This document shows positions 10,192-20,975 of a stretch of DNA of 64,000 nucleotides, piece after piece. Source of the DNA: Clostridium gelidum (GTDB lineage Bacteria; Bacillota; Clostridia; Clostridiales; Clostridiaceae); contig NZ_AP024849.1 of the NCBI RefSeq assembly GCF_019977655.1, forward strand, positions 74,501-138,500. The letters are read 5' to 3'. Position 1 is the stretch's first letter; the number at the start of each line of letters is the position of its first letter. Position numbers and translations under genes: made by a program. The notes beneath the pieces were generated by a model. It was not told where the DNA came from and made no database searches. It worked only from the letters and a program-made list of their open reading frames with translations.

Positions 10192-10220
10192 TACTATAAC
10201 AATATAGAAAAGTTATAGTA
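10192..10220 (+). terminator. Hairpin between deoC and transketolase
   Basis: TACTATAAC and GTTATAGTA form a 9-bp stem with an 11-nt loop. The 3' flank is only weakly T-rich. It may be a leaky terminator for the deo operon or a processing site. Confidence 0.45.
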
Positions 10221-10273
10221 ATAGTGTCATTTAAGTTATATTATAAAATTTAAACGGTAAAGTGAGGAAAAAA

Positions 10274-12265
10274 ATGAGTAGAGAATTAGATAAGTTATCT
10301 ATTAATGCAATAAGAGTGCTTTCAGCAGATGCTATTGAAAAATCAAAGTCAGGACATCCAGGACTTCCACTTGGAGCAGCAACTATGGCATTTACACTAT
10401 GGACAAAAATGAACCATAATGGAAAAAATCCAACTTGGGATAATAGAGACAGATTTGTATTATCAGCAGGGCATGGGTCAATGCTTGAATATTCATTATT
10501 ACACTTATTTGGATATGGAGTAAAAGTTTCCGATATTAAAAATTTCAGACAAGTAGGAAGTTTAACTCCAGGACATCCTGAGTTTGGTCATACTAAAGGT
10601 GTTGAAATTACAACTGGACCTCTTGGACAAGGTGTATGTAATGCAGTAGGTATGGCGATGGCAGAAACGCATCTTGCTGACAAGTTTAATAAACCAAACT
10701 GTAGTGTAGTTGATCACTATACATATGCAATATGTGGAGATGGTTGTCTTATGGAAGGGATTTCAGGAGAAGCATCATCACTTGCTGGAACTTTAGGACT
10801 TGGAAAATTAGTTGTATTATATGATTCCAATAATATTTCAATTGAAGGAAGTACTGATATAGCATTTAGAGAAGATGTTGCTAAAAGATATGAAGCTTAT
10901 GGCTGGCAAGTATTAAAAATTGCTGATGGAAATGATATAGATGCAATAGAAAGTGCAATAGAAGCAGCTAAAGCAGAAACTTCAAAACCTTCAATTATAA
11001 TAGTTAAAAATCAAATTGGTTTTGGATGTCCTGCAAAGCAAGGAAAAGCTTCAGCTCATGGAGAACCACTAGGTGCTGAAAATGTAATTGCAATGAAAGA
11101 AAACTTAGGTTGGAAAACAGAACCTGCTTTCTATGTACCAGATGAAGTGTATTCAAATATGAATGAACACATAGAAAAAGGTGTTTCAAAAGAATCAGCT
11201 TGGAATAAATTATTCAGTGAATATTCTAAAGAGTACCCTGAACTTGCAAAAGAATATGCTGCATGGATGAGTGGTGAAGTTGATAAAGAAGCATTATTAA
11301 ATAATGAAGAATTCTGGGGCTTTGATAAAGAAATGGCTACAAGAGAATCTTCAGGAATTTTGATAAACAGATTAGCTCAAATTATTCCTAATTTAGTAGG
11401 AGGATCAGCAGATTTAGCTCCTTCAAATAAAACTTATATGGCTGGCAAGGGAGATTTCTCAGACACAGACAGAAGCGGACAAAATCTTCACTTTGGAGTT
11501 AGAGAACATGCAATGGCAGCTATAGTTAATGGTATGTATGTACATGGTGGACTTAAGGTATTCTGTTCAACATTCTTCGTATTCAGTGATTACATGAAGG
11601 GTGCTATGAGATTATCAGCTCTTATGAATCTTCCTGTAGCTTATGTTTTAACTCATGATAGCATTGGTGTTGGGGAAGATGGGCCAACTCATCAACCAAT
11701 AGAACAATTAGCAGCACTTAGAAGTATGCCAAATATGACAGTATTTAGACCAGCTGATTCAAAGGAAACAGCTGCAGCTTGGTATTATGCTATAACTAAT
11801 GGAACTACACCAACGTCATTAGTTTTAACAAGACAAAAGTTGCCATTATATGATGGATGTGCAAAAAGAGCATTAAAGGGTGGATATATTCTTAAAGATT
11901 CTAAAAAAGAAACTCCAGATGTACTTCTTATGGCATCAGGTTCAGAAGTTGAATTAATATTTAAAGCAGCTGATGAATTAGCTACTAAAGGAATAGATGC
12001 AAGAGTTATAAGTATGCCATCATTCGAATTATTTGAAGCTCAAGATGCAGCTTATAAGGAATCAGTTATGCCAAATAAAGTTCGAGCAAGAGTTGCTGTT
12101 GAAGCATTAACAAGTTTTGGATGGCATAAATATGTAGGTCTTGATGGAGATGTTATTTCATTAGATACTTTTGGAGCATCAGGAAATGCAGATACATTAT
12201 TTAAACAATTTGGATTTACTGTTGAGAATGTTATTAAAAGTGCTATTAATGTTATTAAGAAATAG
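10274..12265 (+). CDS. tkt: Transketolase
   Basis: This 663-residue thiamine-diphosphate enzyme moves two-carbon units between sugar phosphates. Seen: the N-terminal [12 protein letters not shown], the ThDP-binding [13 protein letters not shown] region, and the catalytic region [14 protein letters not shown] with the family [16 protein letters not shown] motif. Full-length for a bacterial enzyme. A GTG at 10262 is in frame, but GTGAGG there is the ribosome-binding site of the ATG at 10274. With transaldolase it converts ribose-5-phosphate from nucleosides and ribose into glycolytic intermediates. Confidence 0.96.
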   Translation: MSRELDKLSINAIRVLSADAIEKSKSGHPGLPLGAATMAFTLWTKMNHNGKNPTWDNRDRFVLSAGHGSMLEYSLLHLFGYGVKVSDIKNFRQVGSLTPGHPEFGHTKGVEITTGPLGQGVCNAVGMAMAETHLADKFNKPNCSVVDHYTYAICGDGCLMEGISGEASSLAGTLGLGKLVVLYDSNNISIEGSTDIAFREDVAKRYEAYGWQVLKIADGNDIDAIESAIEAAKAETSKPSIIIVKNQIGFGCPAKQGKASAHGEPLGAENVIAMKENLGWKTEPAFYVPDEVYSNMNEHIEKGVSKESAWNKLFSEYSKEYPELAKEYAAWMSGEVDKEALLNNEEFWGFDKEMATRESSGILINRLAQIIPNLVGGSADLAPSNKTYMAGKGDFSDTDRSGQNLHFGVREHAMAAIVNGMYVHGGLKVFCSTFFVFSDYMKGAMRLSALMNLPVAYVLTHDSIGVGEDGPTHQPIEQLAALRSMPNMTVFRPADSKETAAAWYYAITNGTTPTSLVLTRQKLPLYDGCAKRALKGGYILKDSKKETPDVLLMASGSEVELIFKAADELATKGIDARVISMPSFELFEAQDAAYKESVMPNKVRARVAVEALTSFGWHKYVGLDGDVISLDTFGASGNADTLFKQFGFTVENVIKSAINVIKK

Positions 12266-12415
12266 TTAAATAATATTTTTAGTAATTTATTTCTCAGCGG
12301 TTTGCAATATATAATTTTAATGAATTTGGAGTGTACAGTATAACTAATGAGTATTTTTAGATTATTATTATGCCTAAAGGTTATTTAGGTAGAGTATCTA
12401 ATTAAAGAATATTTA

Positions 12416-12449
12416 TTAGTTATTTATTATTTAAAGAATAAATAACTAA
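12416..12449 (+). terminator. Hairpin downstream of transketolase
   Basis: TTAGTTATTTATT pairs perfectly with AATAAATAACTAA (13 bp, loop about 8 nt), followed by the weak T-stretch TGTTTTAG. It lies in the 264-bp gap before the chemoreceptor gene and could end tkt transcripts. No gene was seen in this gap. Confidence 0.45.
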
Positions 12450-12529
12450 TGTTTTAGAAATAACATTGTTAATTTATTTAAGTTATATATGCGTATAAAT
12501 AATTTTAATTAAAATTGGAGGGGAAATTA

Positions 12530-14524
12530 ATGAAGAAAAATGTTACAATTGGGGGCACACTAATAAAAAAATTAGGAATACTATTTAGCGTAATTTTTAT
12601 AATAGTTGTTTTAACAATTATTTTGATTACTAAAAATACCTTAGTAGAGACAAAGACTAGCACTATGCAAAGAATGATAAGTGATTCGGCTAATTTAGTT
12701 ACGCAAGATATAAACAAAAAAATTGTATTGGCAAATTCAATTGCCACAAATGAAGCTATTGCAAATCCTAATAAAACATTTAGTCAAAAGAAAGAATTCT
12801 TAAAGGAATATACAAATAAATTCAATATAAGATCCATAGGAATAGTCGGTAAAGATGGATATTTAAGAAGTACTGATGGGTTTGAGAGTGATACTAGTAA
12901 GGAACCACAATATAAGATATTAATGGCTGGGAACACATATGTTAGTACTCCTATATTTATAGAAAATACAAATGAACAAATTATCTTCATAGGAGTACCT
13001 ATTATATACAATTATGAAGTTGTAGGTTATTTAACATGTACATTTGATAGTAGCTATCTGTCTAACAGTATAAAGGATTTAAAGTATTTTAATTTAGGAA
13101 ATTCATATATATTAGATGAGGATGGAAATATTATTGCTTCTGAAAATATTGATGATGTAAGAAAAAAGGTTAATATAATACAAAATTCTAAGGAAAATAA
13201 TAAATTAGGTGGATTATCAAAAATTCATAAGAAAATGATAGCTGGACAATCAGGAATAGGTACTTATGATAATAAAACGGTAGCATATTGTAAAATTGAA
13301 GGAACTACTAATTGGTCTTTAGCTTTTGAAATTAATTCAAAGGAAGTATATAAGGATTTAGTAAATATAATAATATATATACTTGTCATTGCTATAATTG
13401 CAACTACTATTCTTATTACAGTACTCTACAAGGTTGGTAAAAATCTTGGCAATAGATTAATTTACTTAAAAAATAATATAGATATTTTAGCAAGTGGTAA
13501 TTTTAATGTGCCAATAAAAGATGAAGAACTGAAAAAATTAGATGAAATAGGAAGTATAAGCAGATCATTGGTAAAGACCATTAATTCAATAAGCAAAGTA
13601 ATTAATGTTATGAAAAATGATACAGCTGTTTTAAATAATCAATCAGTTTTATTGGAGGATGCTTCTGAAAAAATTACTTTGGGTGCAAAGGGAATTTCTA
13701 TTATCATGCATGATACAGCAGAAGGAAATACTAGTCAATCATTAGAAGTATTGACTATTCAAGAACAAATGGAGTCTTTTGGAGAAAATATTGAAAATAT
13801 GAATAATAATATTAATATTGCGGCTGGAATTTCATCTTCAATAGAATGTAAGTTATTTGATAATAATGGAGAAATGCAAAAGTTAAATGGGTCACTAAAT
13901 AATTTTAGTTATAGTTTTGATAACTTTAATTTGGTAATACGAGATGTAAATGATAAGGTTTCTAATATTAGTAATATTACGACAACAATTAAGTCTATAG
14001 CAGATCAGACAAACCTTCTTGCATTAAATGCTGCCATAGAATCTGCCAGAGCTGGAGAAGCAGGGAGAGGTTTTAGTGTTGTAGCAGAAGAAATAAGAAA
14101 GTTATCAGAAAAGACCACACTTTCTTTATCTGAGATTACTAATGTTATAGATGAAGTTTTAGCTAAAAGCAAAAATATGATTGATTCAACTAAAAATATG
14201 GATTTAGAAATAAAAGAACAGAAAGAAAAATTGAATACAACAATGAAATCAACTGAAGAAATGACTAAGCTAATTAAAGATGTTACGTTAAAAATAAATC
14301 AGTTAGTTACATTATCAGAAGATAATAATAATAAAAAGAATGTAATTTTACAATCTATAGAAAATGTTAGTAAAGTTTCAGAAGGATTAGCGGCAAGTAC
14401 TGAAGAGATATCTGCAACATCTGATGAATTTAAAATATCAAGTAGTGAAATTGAAAGTGTATCTAGAAAATTAATAAATTTAATAGAAGAATTGAATAGT
14501 GAGATTGGGAAATTTACCATGTAA
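12530..14524 (+). CDS. Methyl-accepting chemotaxis protein
   Basis: This is a transmembrane chemoreceptor of 664 residues. A first membrane segment lies at about residues 12-36. An extracellular Cache-like sensor spans roughly residues 40-280, and a second membrane segment lies at about 285-305. A HAMP-like region and a cytoplasmic signalling domain follow. The hairpin tip is clear: [25 protein letters not shown], which contacts CheA and CheW. The ligand is unknown. Its position between tkt and the ribose operon makes a sugar or nucleoside attractant a reasonable guess only. A TTG at 12515 is in frame, but GGAGGGG just after it identifies the ATG at 12530. Confidence 0.93.
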   Translation: MKKNVTIGGTLIKKLGILFSVIFIIVVLTIILITKNTLVETKTSTMQRMISDSANLVTQDINKKIVLANSIATNEAIANPNKTFSQKKEFLKEYTNKFNIRSIGIVGKDGYLRSTDGFESDTSKEPQYKILMAGNTYVSTPIFIENTNEQIIFIGVPIIYNYEVVGYLTCTFDSSYLSNSIKDLKYFNLGNSYILDEDGNIIASENIDDVRKKVNIIQNSKENNKLGGLSKIHKKMIAGQSGIGTYDNKTVAYCKIEGTTNWSLAFEINSKEVYKDLVNIIIYILVIAIIATTILITVLYKVGKNLGNRLIYLKNNIDILASGNFNVPIKDEELKKLDEIGSISRSLVKTINSISKVINVMKNDTAVLNNQSVLLEDASEKITLGAKGISIIMHDTAEGNTSQSLEVLTIQEQMESFGENIENMNNNINIAAGISSSIECKLFDNNGEMQKLNGSLNNFSYSFDNFNLVIRDVNDKVSNISNITTTIKSIADQTNLLALNAAIESARAGEAGRGFSVVAEEIRKLSEKTTLSLSEITNVIDEVLAKSKNMIDSTKNMDLEIKEQKEKLNTTMKSTEEMTKLIKDVTLKINQLVTLSEDNNNKKNVILQSIENVSKVSEGLAASTEEISATSDEFKISSSEIESVSRKLINLIEELNSEIGKFTM

Positions 14525-14613
14525 TATGTTCATTGTTAAATAGAATTTATAAAAATAAACAAATCGTTTGCTTGAGAGATAGTTATTTTGCTAAAAACAC
14601 AAATATACCATAG

Positions 14614-14648
14614 TGAAAGTGGAGTTGAAATAGCTCCACCTTCATTTG
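14614..14648 (+). terminator. Terminator-like hairpin after the chemoreceptor gene
   Basis: TGAAAGTGGAG pairs with CTCCACCTTCA (one mismatch, 9-nt loop), followed by TTTG. The rest of the gap up to the rbs promoter at 14889 holds no gene that I can support. Confidence 0.6.
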
Positions 14649-14888
14649 AATACATTAATATAGAATTAAAGAAATGATACTTTATGATCAACTGAAATAA
14701 ATAATTCAATAATATGTAGATTGGCTCAAAGGATTTAATTTTCCGAAGAATCTTTAAATGTCCAGTATATATTAATTACTTCTGCAAATACTACAAATAT
14801 AAGTTTATATGAATAATTAAATGTAAGTTTAAAGTTTTATATTAAATTTTAAAGAATTAAACGGTAAGAAAACATTTACAAAAAACTA

Positions 14889-14917
14889 TTGACATTATTA
14901 TGATAACGTTTTATAAT
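14889..14917 (+). promoter_or_regulatory. Consensus SigA promoter of the ribose operon
   Basis: A perfect TTGACA (14889-14894) is followed after 17 bp by a perfect TATAAT (14912-14917). The spacer contains TGATAACGTT, which partly matches a catabolite-responsive element, so CcpA control is possible but weakly supported. Confidence 0.85.
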
Positions 14918-14919
14918 TC

Positions 14920-14950
14920 ACTTAACCGGATTACTTAACCGGTTAAGTAA
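14920..14950. promoter_or_regulatory. Palindromic operator, probably for RbsR
   Basis: TTACTTAACCGGTTAAGTAA (14931-14950) is a perfect 20-bp palindrome with a central CCGG. The half-site ACTTAACCGG is also repeated 13 bp upstream at 14920-14929. The pair covers the expected transcription start, just after the -10 element, which suits repression. The central C-G pair is typical of LacI-family operators. The LacI-type gene at 21065 is the obvious candidate regulator. Confidence 0.8.
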
Positions 14951-14964
14951 GAAGAGGTGAGTGT

Positions 14965-15894
14965 ATGAATAAAGTTTGTATCCTTGGAAGTATTAATATG
15001 GATATGGTTGTTTCAGTAAATAAAATGCCACTAGTTGGAGAAACAATTTTTAGTGATAATTTTAAATTAGCACATGGTGGCAAAGGTGCTAATCAAGCAG
15101 TTGCATCACGAAGACTAGGTGCAGACGTATATATGATAAGCAAAGTGGGTCAAGATGCTTATGGATTGGAAATGGTAAATAGTCTTGAAAAAGAAAATAT
15201 AAATGTTAACAGTATATTTAAAGATGATGTTAAACCAACAGGTACAGCAATAATAACTGTAAACAATGAAGGTAATAATTCAATAATAGTTGTACCAGGT
15301 GCAAATATGACTCTTGATTTAAAAGAAATAGATAAGTGCAAAGAAGTTATAGCTAGTAGTGACATAATAGTAGCGCAATTTGAGACGCCAATTGAAGTCA
15401 TTAAAGAGGCTTTTAAAATTGCAAAAGAAAATGGAGTTGTTACAATTTTAAATCCTGCTCCGGCAAAAGAAATTCCTAAAGAGTTACTTAAGTATACAGA
15501 TCTGATAGTACCTAATGAGACCGAAGCTACAACACTTACAGGAGTAAATGTTAAAGATTTAGAAAGTGCAAAGCAAGCCGCAAATATATTTTTAAATAAT
15601 GAAGTTAAATATGTGATTATTACATTAGGTGATAAGGGTGCAGCTGTGATATCAAAAGAGGATGGAATATTAATTCCTGCATATAAAGTTAATGCAGTAG
15701 ATAGTACTGCAGCTGGAGATTCATTTATAGGAGCAATAAGTACTAAATTAATAAAATCTAATTTAAATATTAATTCACTAGTAGAAGCAGTTAAATTTGG
15801 GAATAAGGTTTCAGCAATAGCAGTTCAAAGAGAAGGGGCACAACCTTCAATACCATTTTTAAAAGAAGTTAATGATATTTATGGGGAGGAATAA
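14965..15894 (+). CDS. rbsK: Ribokinase
   Basis: This 309-residue PfkB-family kinase phosphorylates ribose to ribose-5-phosphate with ATP. Seen: N-terminal GSINMDMVV, the sugar-binding [17 protein letters not shown] (PfkB signature 1), and [12 protein letters not shown] with the catalytic Asp near residue 252. It is the first gene of the rbs operon, right after the promoter and operator. An AGAGGTGAGTGT ribosome-binding site precedes the ATG. rbsD begins 2 bp after the stop. Confidence 0.96.
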   Translation: MNKVCILGSINMDMVVSVNKMPLVGETIFSDNFKLAHGGKGANQAVASRRLGADVYMISKVGQDAYGLEMVNSLEKENINVNSIFKDDVKPTGTAIITVNNEGNNSIIVVPGANMTLDLKEIDKCKEVIASSDIIVAQFETPIEVIKEAFKIAKENGVVTILNPAPAKEIPKELLKYTDLIVPNETEATTLTGVNVKDLESAKQAANIFLNNEVKYVIITLGDKGAAVISKEDGILIPAYKVNAVDSTAAGDSFIGAISTKLIKSNLNINSLVEAVKFGNKVSAIAVQREGAQPSIPFLKEVNDIYGEE

Positions 15895-15896
15895 AA

Positions 15897-16292
15897 ATGA
15901 AAAAAATTGGTATCTTAAATGGAGAAATTTCTAGTGTAGTTTCAAAAATGGGACATAAAGATTTAATAGCTATAGGAGATTGTGGATTACCAATACCTGA
16001 TAAAACAAAACGGATAGATATAGCGTTATCAAAAGATATTCCAAGTTTTATAGATACATTGAAGAATGTATTATTAGAACTTCAAGTAGAAGAGGTAATC
16101 TTGGCTACAGAAACAGAGGAAAATAATCCTAAGGTTTTTATGGAAATAAAAAAACAATTTAAAAATGTAAAATTTACTTTTATAACTCATGAAGAGTTGA
16201 AAGTAATGTTAAATGAGTGTAAGGCTATAATTAGAACAGGAGAACAAACCCCTTATGCGAATATAATTCTTAAATCGGGAGTGATTTTTTAA
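15897..16292 (+). CDS. rbsD: D-ribose pyranase
   Basis: This 131-residue protein interconverts the pyranose and furanose forms of ribose, giving the form used by ribokinase. The N-terminal [16 protein letters not shown] carries the catalytic His of the RbsD/FucU family, and the C-terminal [19 protein letters not shown] is the characteristic end. Length is normal. A GGGGAGG ribosome-binding site overlaps the end of rbsK. Confidence 0.96.
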   Translation: MKKIGILNGEISSVVSKMGHKDLIAIGDCGLPIPDKTKRIDIALSKDIPSFIDTLKNVLLELQVEEVILATETEENNPKVFMEIKKQFKNVKFTFITHEELKVMLNECKAIIRTGEQTPYANIILKSGVIF

Positions 16293-16304
16293 GGAGGAGT
16301 AATT

Positions 16305-17804
16305 ATGGAAAGAAATATTCCTTTACTTGAAATGAAAGGTATATCAAAAACTTTTCCTGGAGTAAAGGCACTTGAAGACATAAATTTAAGTTTATATGAA
16401 GGAGAAGTATTAGCTCTTTTGGGGGAAAATGGTGCTGGAAAATCAACATTAATGAAGATTTTAAGTGGTGTTTATCAAAAAGACGATGGTAAAGTTATTA
16501 TACAAGGCACAGAAGTAGATATAAAGAATGTAAAGGAAGCTGAAAAATTAGGTATATCAATAATACATCAAGAGTTGAGTGTTTTACCGAATTTAACAGT
16601 TGCAGAGAATTTATTTTTAGGAAATGAAAAAATAAACAAATTAACTAAAAAGCTAGATAGAAAAACAATGAACAGTATGTGTAAAGATTATCTAAAACAA
16701 ATAGGATGTAATGTTGAGCCAGATGAGTATGTTAAAAATATAAGCATTGGAGAAATGCAAATGCTTGAAATAGTAAAAGCTATTTCTAAAAACTCCAATT
16801 TAATAGTTATGGATGAGCCAACAACAGCCTTAACAGATACAGAAACGGAGAATCTTTTTAAAGTTGTTAAAATGCTTAAGAGTAAGGATATAGCAATAAT
16901 ATATATATCTCATCGATTGGACGAAATTTTTGCTATATGTGATAGGATAAATGTTTTAAGAGATGGAAAATATGTAGGTGAAGTTAAGGTAAAAGATGTT
17001 ACCAAAGATGATTTGATAACTATGATGGTAGGAAGAAAAATGGAGGAACAATATCCATATAAAGAACCAACTAATGTAACACCTATATTAAAATTGAAGG
17101 ATATTTGTTTAGACGGTATTTTAAAATCAATTAATTTAGAAATAAGAGCAGGAGAAATCCTTGGAATGTCAGGCCTTATGGGTGCAGGTAGATCAGAAGT
17201 TGCAAAGGTTATCTTTGGAGAATATAAAAAAACTAGTGGTTCTATTGAGATAAATGGAAAACAAGTAAACATTAATTGTCCTAAAGATGCAATAAATAAC
17301 GGAATAGCATATTTATCGGAAGATAGAAAAAAAGAAGGACTTATATTACCTTTATCTGTAAAAGAAAATATGACATTAGCTTCTTTAGATAAGTTTGAAA
17401 AGAAAACGTTTCGTATAAGTAAAGCAGAGGAAAAAAATATAGTTGATGAATATATAAAAAAATTATCAATTAAAACACCTAGTCAAGACCAGTTAATAAA
17501 GAATTTAAGTGGGGGTAATCAACAAAAAGTTATTATAGCGAAGTGGCTTATACAGTCTCCTAAAGTTTTAATAATAGATGAACCAACAAAAGGTATAGAT
17601 GTAGGTGCAAAAAAGGAGATATATGATGTACTAAATGCGCTAAAAGCTGAAGGAAAAGCAGTTATTATGATTTCTTCAGATATGCCAGAAGTACTTGGAA
17701 TATCAGATAGAGTAGTAGTAATGCATGAAGGAAGAATAACTGGAGAGTTAAGCAGGAAAGAAGCAACTCAAGAAAGTATAATGAAATTAGCAATTGGAGA
17801 ATAA
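16305..17804 (+). CDS. rbsA: Ribose ABC importer ATP-binding protein
   Basis: This 499-residue tandem ABC ATPase energises ribose uptake. Domain 1 has Walker [10 protein letters not shown] near residue 38 and [10 protein letters not shown]. Domain 2 has the divergent GLMGAGRSE, the signature LSGGNQQKV and [14 protein letters not shown]. This matches RbsA/MglA. It lies 12 bp after rbsD with an AAGGAGG ribosome-binding site, and rbsC follows 36 bp later. Confidence 0.95.
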   Translation: MERNIPLLEMKGISKTFPGVKALEDINLSLYEGEVLALLGENGAGKSTLMKILSGVYQKDDGKVIIQGTEVDIKNVKEAEKLGISIIHQELSVLPNLTVAENLFLGNEKINKLTKKLDRKTMNSMCKDYLKQIGCNVEPDEYVKNISIGEMQMLEIVKAISKNSNLIVMDEPTTALTDTETENLFKVVKMLKSKDIAIIYISHRLDEIFAICDRINVLRDGKYVGEVKVKDVTKDDLITMMVGRKMEEQYPYKEPTNVTPILKLKDICLDGILKSINLEIRAGEILGMSGLMGAGRSEVAKVIFGEYKKTSGSIEINGKQVNINCPKDAINNGIAYLSEDRKKEGLILPLSVKENMTLASLDKFEKKTFRISKAEEKNIVDEYIKKLSIKTPSQDQLIKNLSGGNQQKVIIAKWLIQSPKVLIIDEPTKGIDVGAKKEIYDVLNALKAEGKAVIMISSDMPEVLGISDRVVVMHEGRITGELSRKEATQESIMKLAIGE

Positions 17805-17840
17805 AAAAAGAGTTTAATTTTTTATAAGGGAGAGTTAAAA

Positions 17841-18770
17841 ATGACTAATATAAAAGACAATTTATTAAAATATAAATCTATTTTAGCATTAATTATATTA
17901 TGCATAATTGTTAGTGTAATTTCGCCAACATTTCTACAAATATCAAATTTAAGAAATTTATTTACTCAAATTTCTGTAAATGCAGTTATATCATTAGGAA
18001 TGACTTTTGTAATACTTACAGGTGGAATAGATTTGTCTGTAGGATCAATTGTTGCAATATCAGGTGCAGTATCAGCTGTAACTATAAAAAATACAGGAAG
18101 TATATCACTAGGAATATTAGCAGCATTATTTACAGGGATTTTAGTAGGGTTTATCAATGGAATAATTGTTTCAAAAGGAAGAATCCAAGCATTTATAGCT
18201 ACTTTGGCTACACAAACCGTATTTAGAGGAGTTACGTATGTATTTACTGGAGGTAATCCTATATCAGGTTTAGGTGATAGTTTTATGAAACTAACGAATA
18301 GTAGAATATTAGGAATACCTGTTCCAGTTATTATTACCATAATTGTATTTGCAATTTGTGCGTATGTTTTGACACAAACTAGATATGGAAGATATGTATA
18401 TGCAGTAGGTGGAAATGAAGATTCATCAAGGCTTTCGGGTATAAATGTTAATGGTGTCAAAAACTGGGTGTACATTATATCAGGTGCTACAGCCGCAATA
18501 GCTGGAATTATTGTTACAAGTAGAATAGGATCAGCTGCACCAACAGCTGGTAGTGGATATGAATTAGATGCAATAGCAGCAATAGTTATTGGTGGTACAA
18601 ATTTAGTTGGTGGAGAAGGAACAATACTTGGAACACTAATAGGTGTACTAATTATTGGAGTTTTAAATAATGGTTTAAATCTTATGGATGTTTCAGCCTT
18701 TTATCAAACTATAGTAAAAGGATTAGTAATACTACTAGCAGTTTTAATCGACAAGAAAAAGGCTAACTAA
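17841..18770 (+). CDS. rbsC: Ribose ABC importer permease
   Basis: This 309-residue BPD_transp_2 permease has about eight to ten hydrophobic segments. The hallmark TGGIDLSVGSIVAISG near residue 60 and YAVGGNEDSSRLSGINV, the cytoplasmic coupling loop, identify it as RbsC-like. It works as a homodimer with RbsA and RbsB. An AAGGGAGAG ribosome-binding site precedes the ATG. Confidence 0.95.
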   Translation: MTNIKDNLLKYKSILALIILCIIVSVISPTFLQISNLRNLFTQISVNAVISLGMTFVILTGGIDLSVGSIVAISGAVSAVTIKNTGSISLGILAALFTGILVGFINGIIVSKGRIQAFIATLATQTVFRGVTYVFTGGNPISGLGDSFMKLTNSRILGIPVPVIITIIVFAICAYVLTQTRYGRYVYAVGGNEDSSRLSGINVNGVKNWVYIISGATAAIAGIIVTSRIGSAAPTAGSGYELDAIAAIVIGGTNLVGGEGTILGTLIGVLIIGVLNNGLNLMDVSAFYQTIVKGLVILLAVLIDKKKAN

Positions 18771-18808
18771 TACATAAAATATATAGGGTAAAAAAAACAC
18801 GATATTAC

Positions 18809-18845
18809 TAGTTAAATCTGAAGGTAGCCCCTATAGATTTAACTA
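18809..18845 (+). terminator. Intercistronic hairpin between rbsC and rbsB
   Basis: TAGTTAAATCT pairs perfectly with AGATTTAACTA (11 bp, 15-nt loop). No U-tract follows. As with the hairpin beside the other binding-protein gene in this window, it may set a separate, higher level of the rbsB message. Confidence 0.55.
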
Positions 18846-18881
18846 ATAAAATTTATTCAAACATTTTTAGGAGGGAATTTT

Positions 18882-19814
18882 ATGAAAAAAATATTTAAAC
18901 TAGTATCAGTTGCAATTATAGCAACTATGGCAATGGGTGTGTTTGTAGGATGTAGCTCTAGCAGTAATAGTTCATCCCCAAGTAAAAAATCTGATTCTAA
19001 AAAAATAGGTATGGTTGTTTCAACTTTAAACAATCCTTTCTTTGTAACACTAAAAGATGGTGCTGAGGCTAAGGCTAAAGAATTAGGATACGAATTATTA
19101 GTTGTTGATTCACAAAATGATTCATCAAAAGAGCTTTCAAATGTTCAAGATTTATTACAAAAGGGAGTTAGTACTATAATACTTAATCCTGTTGACAGTG
19201 ATGCAGCTCAAAGTTCAGTTAGTCAAGCGAATAATGAAAAAATTCCAGTAATAACTGTAGATAGAAAATCCAATGGTGGAGATGTAATTTGCCATATAGC
19301 ATCAGATAATGTAAAAGGTGGAGAAATGGCAGGTAACTTTATAAAAGAACAACTTGGTGGTAAAGGCAATATAGCAGAACTTCAAGGAACAACAGGTGCT
19401 TCTGCAACACGTGATAGAGGAACAGGGTTCCATAATATAGTTGATGCAGACAAAAACTTAAAGGTTGTATCATCTCAACCAGCTGATTTTGATAGACAAA
19501 AAGGATTAACTGTAACTGAGAACATGCTACAATCAAATCCAGATATTCAAGCTATTTTTGCACAAAATGATGAGATGGCATTAGGTGCTGTTAAAGCATT
19601 AAGTACTTCAGGGAAAAAAGCTGTAGTTGTTGGATTTGATGGAGGTGATGATGCCAAAAAAGCTGTCGATTCAGGAGAACTGGCAGCAACAGTAGCACAA
19701 CAACCAGATTTAATGGGAAGTATGGCTATAGAAAATGCTAAAAAGATATTAAATGGAGAAAGTGTAGATAAGGAAATTGGAGCTGACTTAAAATTATATG
19801 TAAAGGCTAAGTAA
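18882..19814 (+). CDS. rbsB: Ribose-binding lipoprotein
   Basis: This 310-residue periplasmic-binding-protein homologue is anchored as a lipoprotein, with a signal peptide to about residue 23 and lipobox VFVGC. A Ser-rich linker follows. The mature part matches RbsB: VSTLNNPFFVTLKDGAE, NPVDSDAA, TVDRKSNGG and VVGFDGGDDAKKAVDSGE. It is the last gene of the rbs operon and is followed by a strong terminator. An AGGAGGG ribosome-binding site precedes the ATG. Confidence 0.96.
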   Translation: MKKIFKLVSVAIIATMAMGVFVGCSSSSNSSSPSKKSDSKKIGMVVSTLNNPFFVTLKDGAEAKAKELGYELLVVDSQNDSSKELSNVQDLLQKGVSTIILNPVDSDAAQSSVSQANNEKIPVITVDRKSNGGDVICHIASDNVKGGEMAGNFIKEQLGGKGNIAELQGTTGASATRDRGTGFHNIVDADKNLKVVSSQPADFDRQKGLTVTENMLQSNPDIQAIFAQNDEMALGAVKALSTSGKKAVVVGFDGGDDAKKAVDSGELAATVAQQPDLMGSMAIENAKKILNGESVDKEIGADLKLYVKAK

Positions 19815-19844
19815 TAAAGATACAATTTTATTAAGGTCATAAAT

Positions 19845-19887
19845 AAAAGTATAATCCGAAATTTATGTAATAAGGATTATACTTTTA
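19845..19887 (+). terminator. Rho-independent terminator of the rbs operon
   Basis: AAAAGTATAATCC pairs perfectly with GGATTATACTTTT (13 bp). The stem ends in TTTT followed by ATAATAT. It separates rbsB from the second transaldolase gene. Confidence 0.85.
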
Positions 19888-19985
19888 TAATATAACAAAT
19901 TAGAATAATACTGGTTAACGTAATTATGAGACAAATAATATAAAATAGAGATAAATAAAATTAAAGAATAGGAGATGTAAGAAAG

Positions 19986-20633
19986 ATGAGATTTTTTTTA
20001 GACACAGCAAACATAGAACATATTAAAGAAGCAAATGAAATGGGAGTAATATGTGGTGTAACTACAAACCCATCACTAATTGCAAAAGAAGGTAGAGACT
20101 TTAATGAAGTTATAAAGGAAATAACAGAAATAGTAGATGGACCAATAAGTGGAGAAGTTATAAGTGAAGATGCACAAGGAATGATTAAAGAAGGAAGAGA
20201 AATTGCTAAAATTCACAAAAATATGATTGTAAAGATTCCAATGACAGCAGAAGGACTTAAGGCTACTAAAGTTTTATCTAAAGAAGGAATAAAAACAAAT
20301 GTAACTTTAATATTCTCAGTAACACAAGCATTACTTGCAGCAAATTCAGGAGCAACATATGTAAGTCCATTTTTAGGAAGAATAGATGATATATCAATGG
20401 ATGGAATGGAACTAGTTAGAAATATCGCAGATATATTTGCAATTCACGGAATAGAAACAGAAATAATTGCAGCTAGCGTAAGAAATCCAATTCATGTTAT
20501 TCAAGTGGCACAAGCTGGAGCAAATATTTCAACAATTCCTTATAGCTTAGTATTACAAATGATAAAACATCCATTAACAGATCAAGGACTTGAAAAATTC
20601 AAAGCAGATTGGGCTGCAGCTTTCGGTAAATAA
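19986..20633 (+). CDS. tal: Transaldolase, small (TalC/FSA-like) form, copy 2
   Basis: This is a 215-residue paralogue of the transaldolase at 8751-9398, with the same Schiff-base Lys83 and the same ribosome-binding region AGGAGATGTAAGAAA. The two proteins differ at about 11 positions, nine of them after residue 170. It follows the rbs terminator by about 100 bp. A degenerate copy of the rbs operator core (CTGGTTAACG at 19911) lies in that gap, so RbsR may control it. It would channel ribose-5-phosphate from ribose into glycolysis. Confidence 0.92.
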   Translation: MRFFLDTANIEHIKEANEMGVICGVTTNPSLIAKEGRDFNEVIKEITEIVDGPISGEVISEDAQGMIKEGREIAKIHKNMIVKIPMTAEGLKATKVLSKEGIKTNVTLIFSVTQALLAANSGATYVSPFLGRIDDISMDGMELVRNIADIFAIHGIETEIIAASVRNPIHVIQVAQAGANISTIPYSLVLQMIKHPLTDQGLEKFKADWAAAFGK

Positions 20634-20861
20634 GTGTATCATTTGTAAATAATAATAAACAGTTATGCGACAACTTTAGAACTTAAGAATTTTAGAATTT
20701 GCTTGTAGAATGCGGATTTAGGCAGATATTATAAAAAATTAATAATGCAAAGTTACTAACAAAATGAGTAATAATTCAGTTAATATTATGAATAAAAAAA
20801 CAATAAATATGTGGATAAAAAGTTTAATTGGTTGTAAATTAAAGAGTGTTTATAGTAATCA

Positions 20862-20898
20862 AAGCCATATAAAAAATAAGTTATTTTTTATATGGCTT
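20862..20898. terminator. Long hairpin terminator between transaldolase copy 2 and the LacI-type regulator
   Basis: An 18-bp inverted repeat, AAGCCATATAAAAAATAA with its exact complement, is separated by one base. The hairpin would be AT-rich with A/T runs inside the stem. TTCT follows. The rest of the 20634-21064 gap holds no gene that I can support. Confidence 0.7.
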
Positions 20899-20975
20899 TT
20901 CTAGCAAATTAATTTTTAAGCATATACTTATAGAAATAAAAAGGTCATACCATTTAAATATGATGATAATTACTA

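Noticed and set aside
17966..18475. 169-codon minus-strand frame inside rbsC
   Set aside because: It is the antisense shadow of a hydrophobic permease gene and has no start signal of its own.
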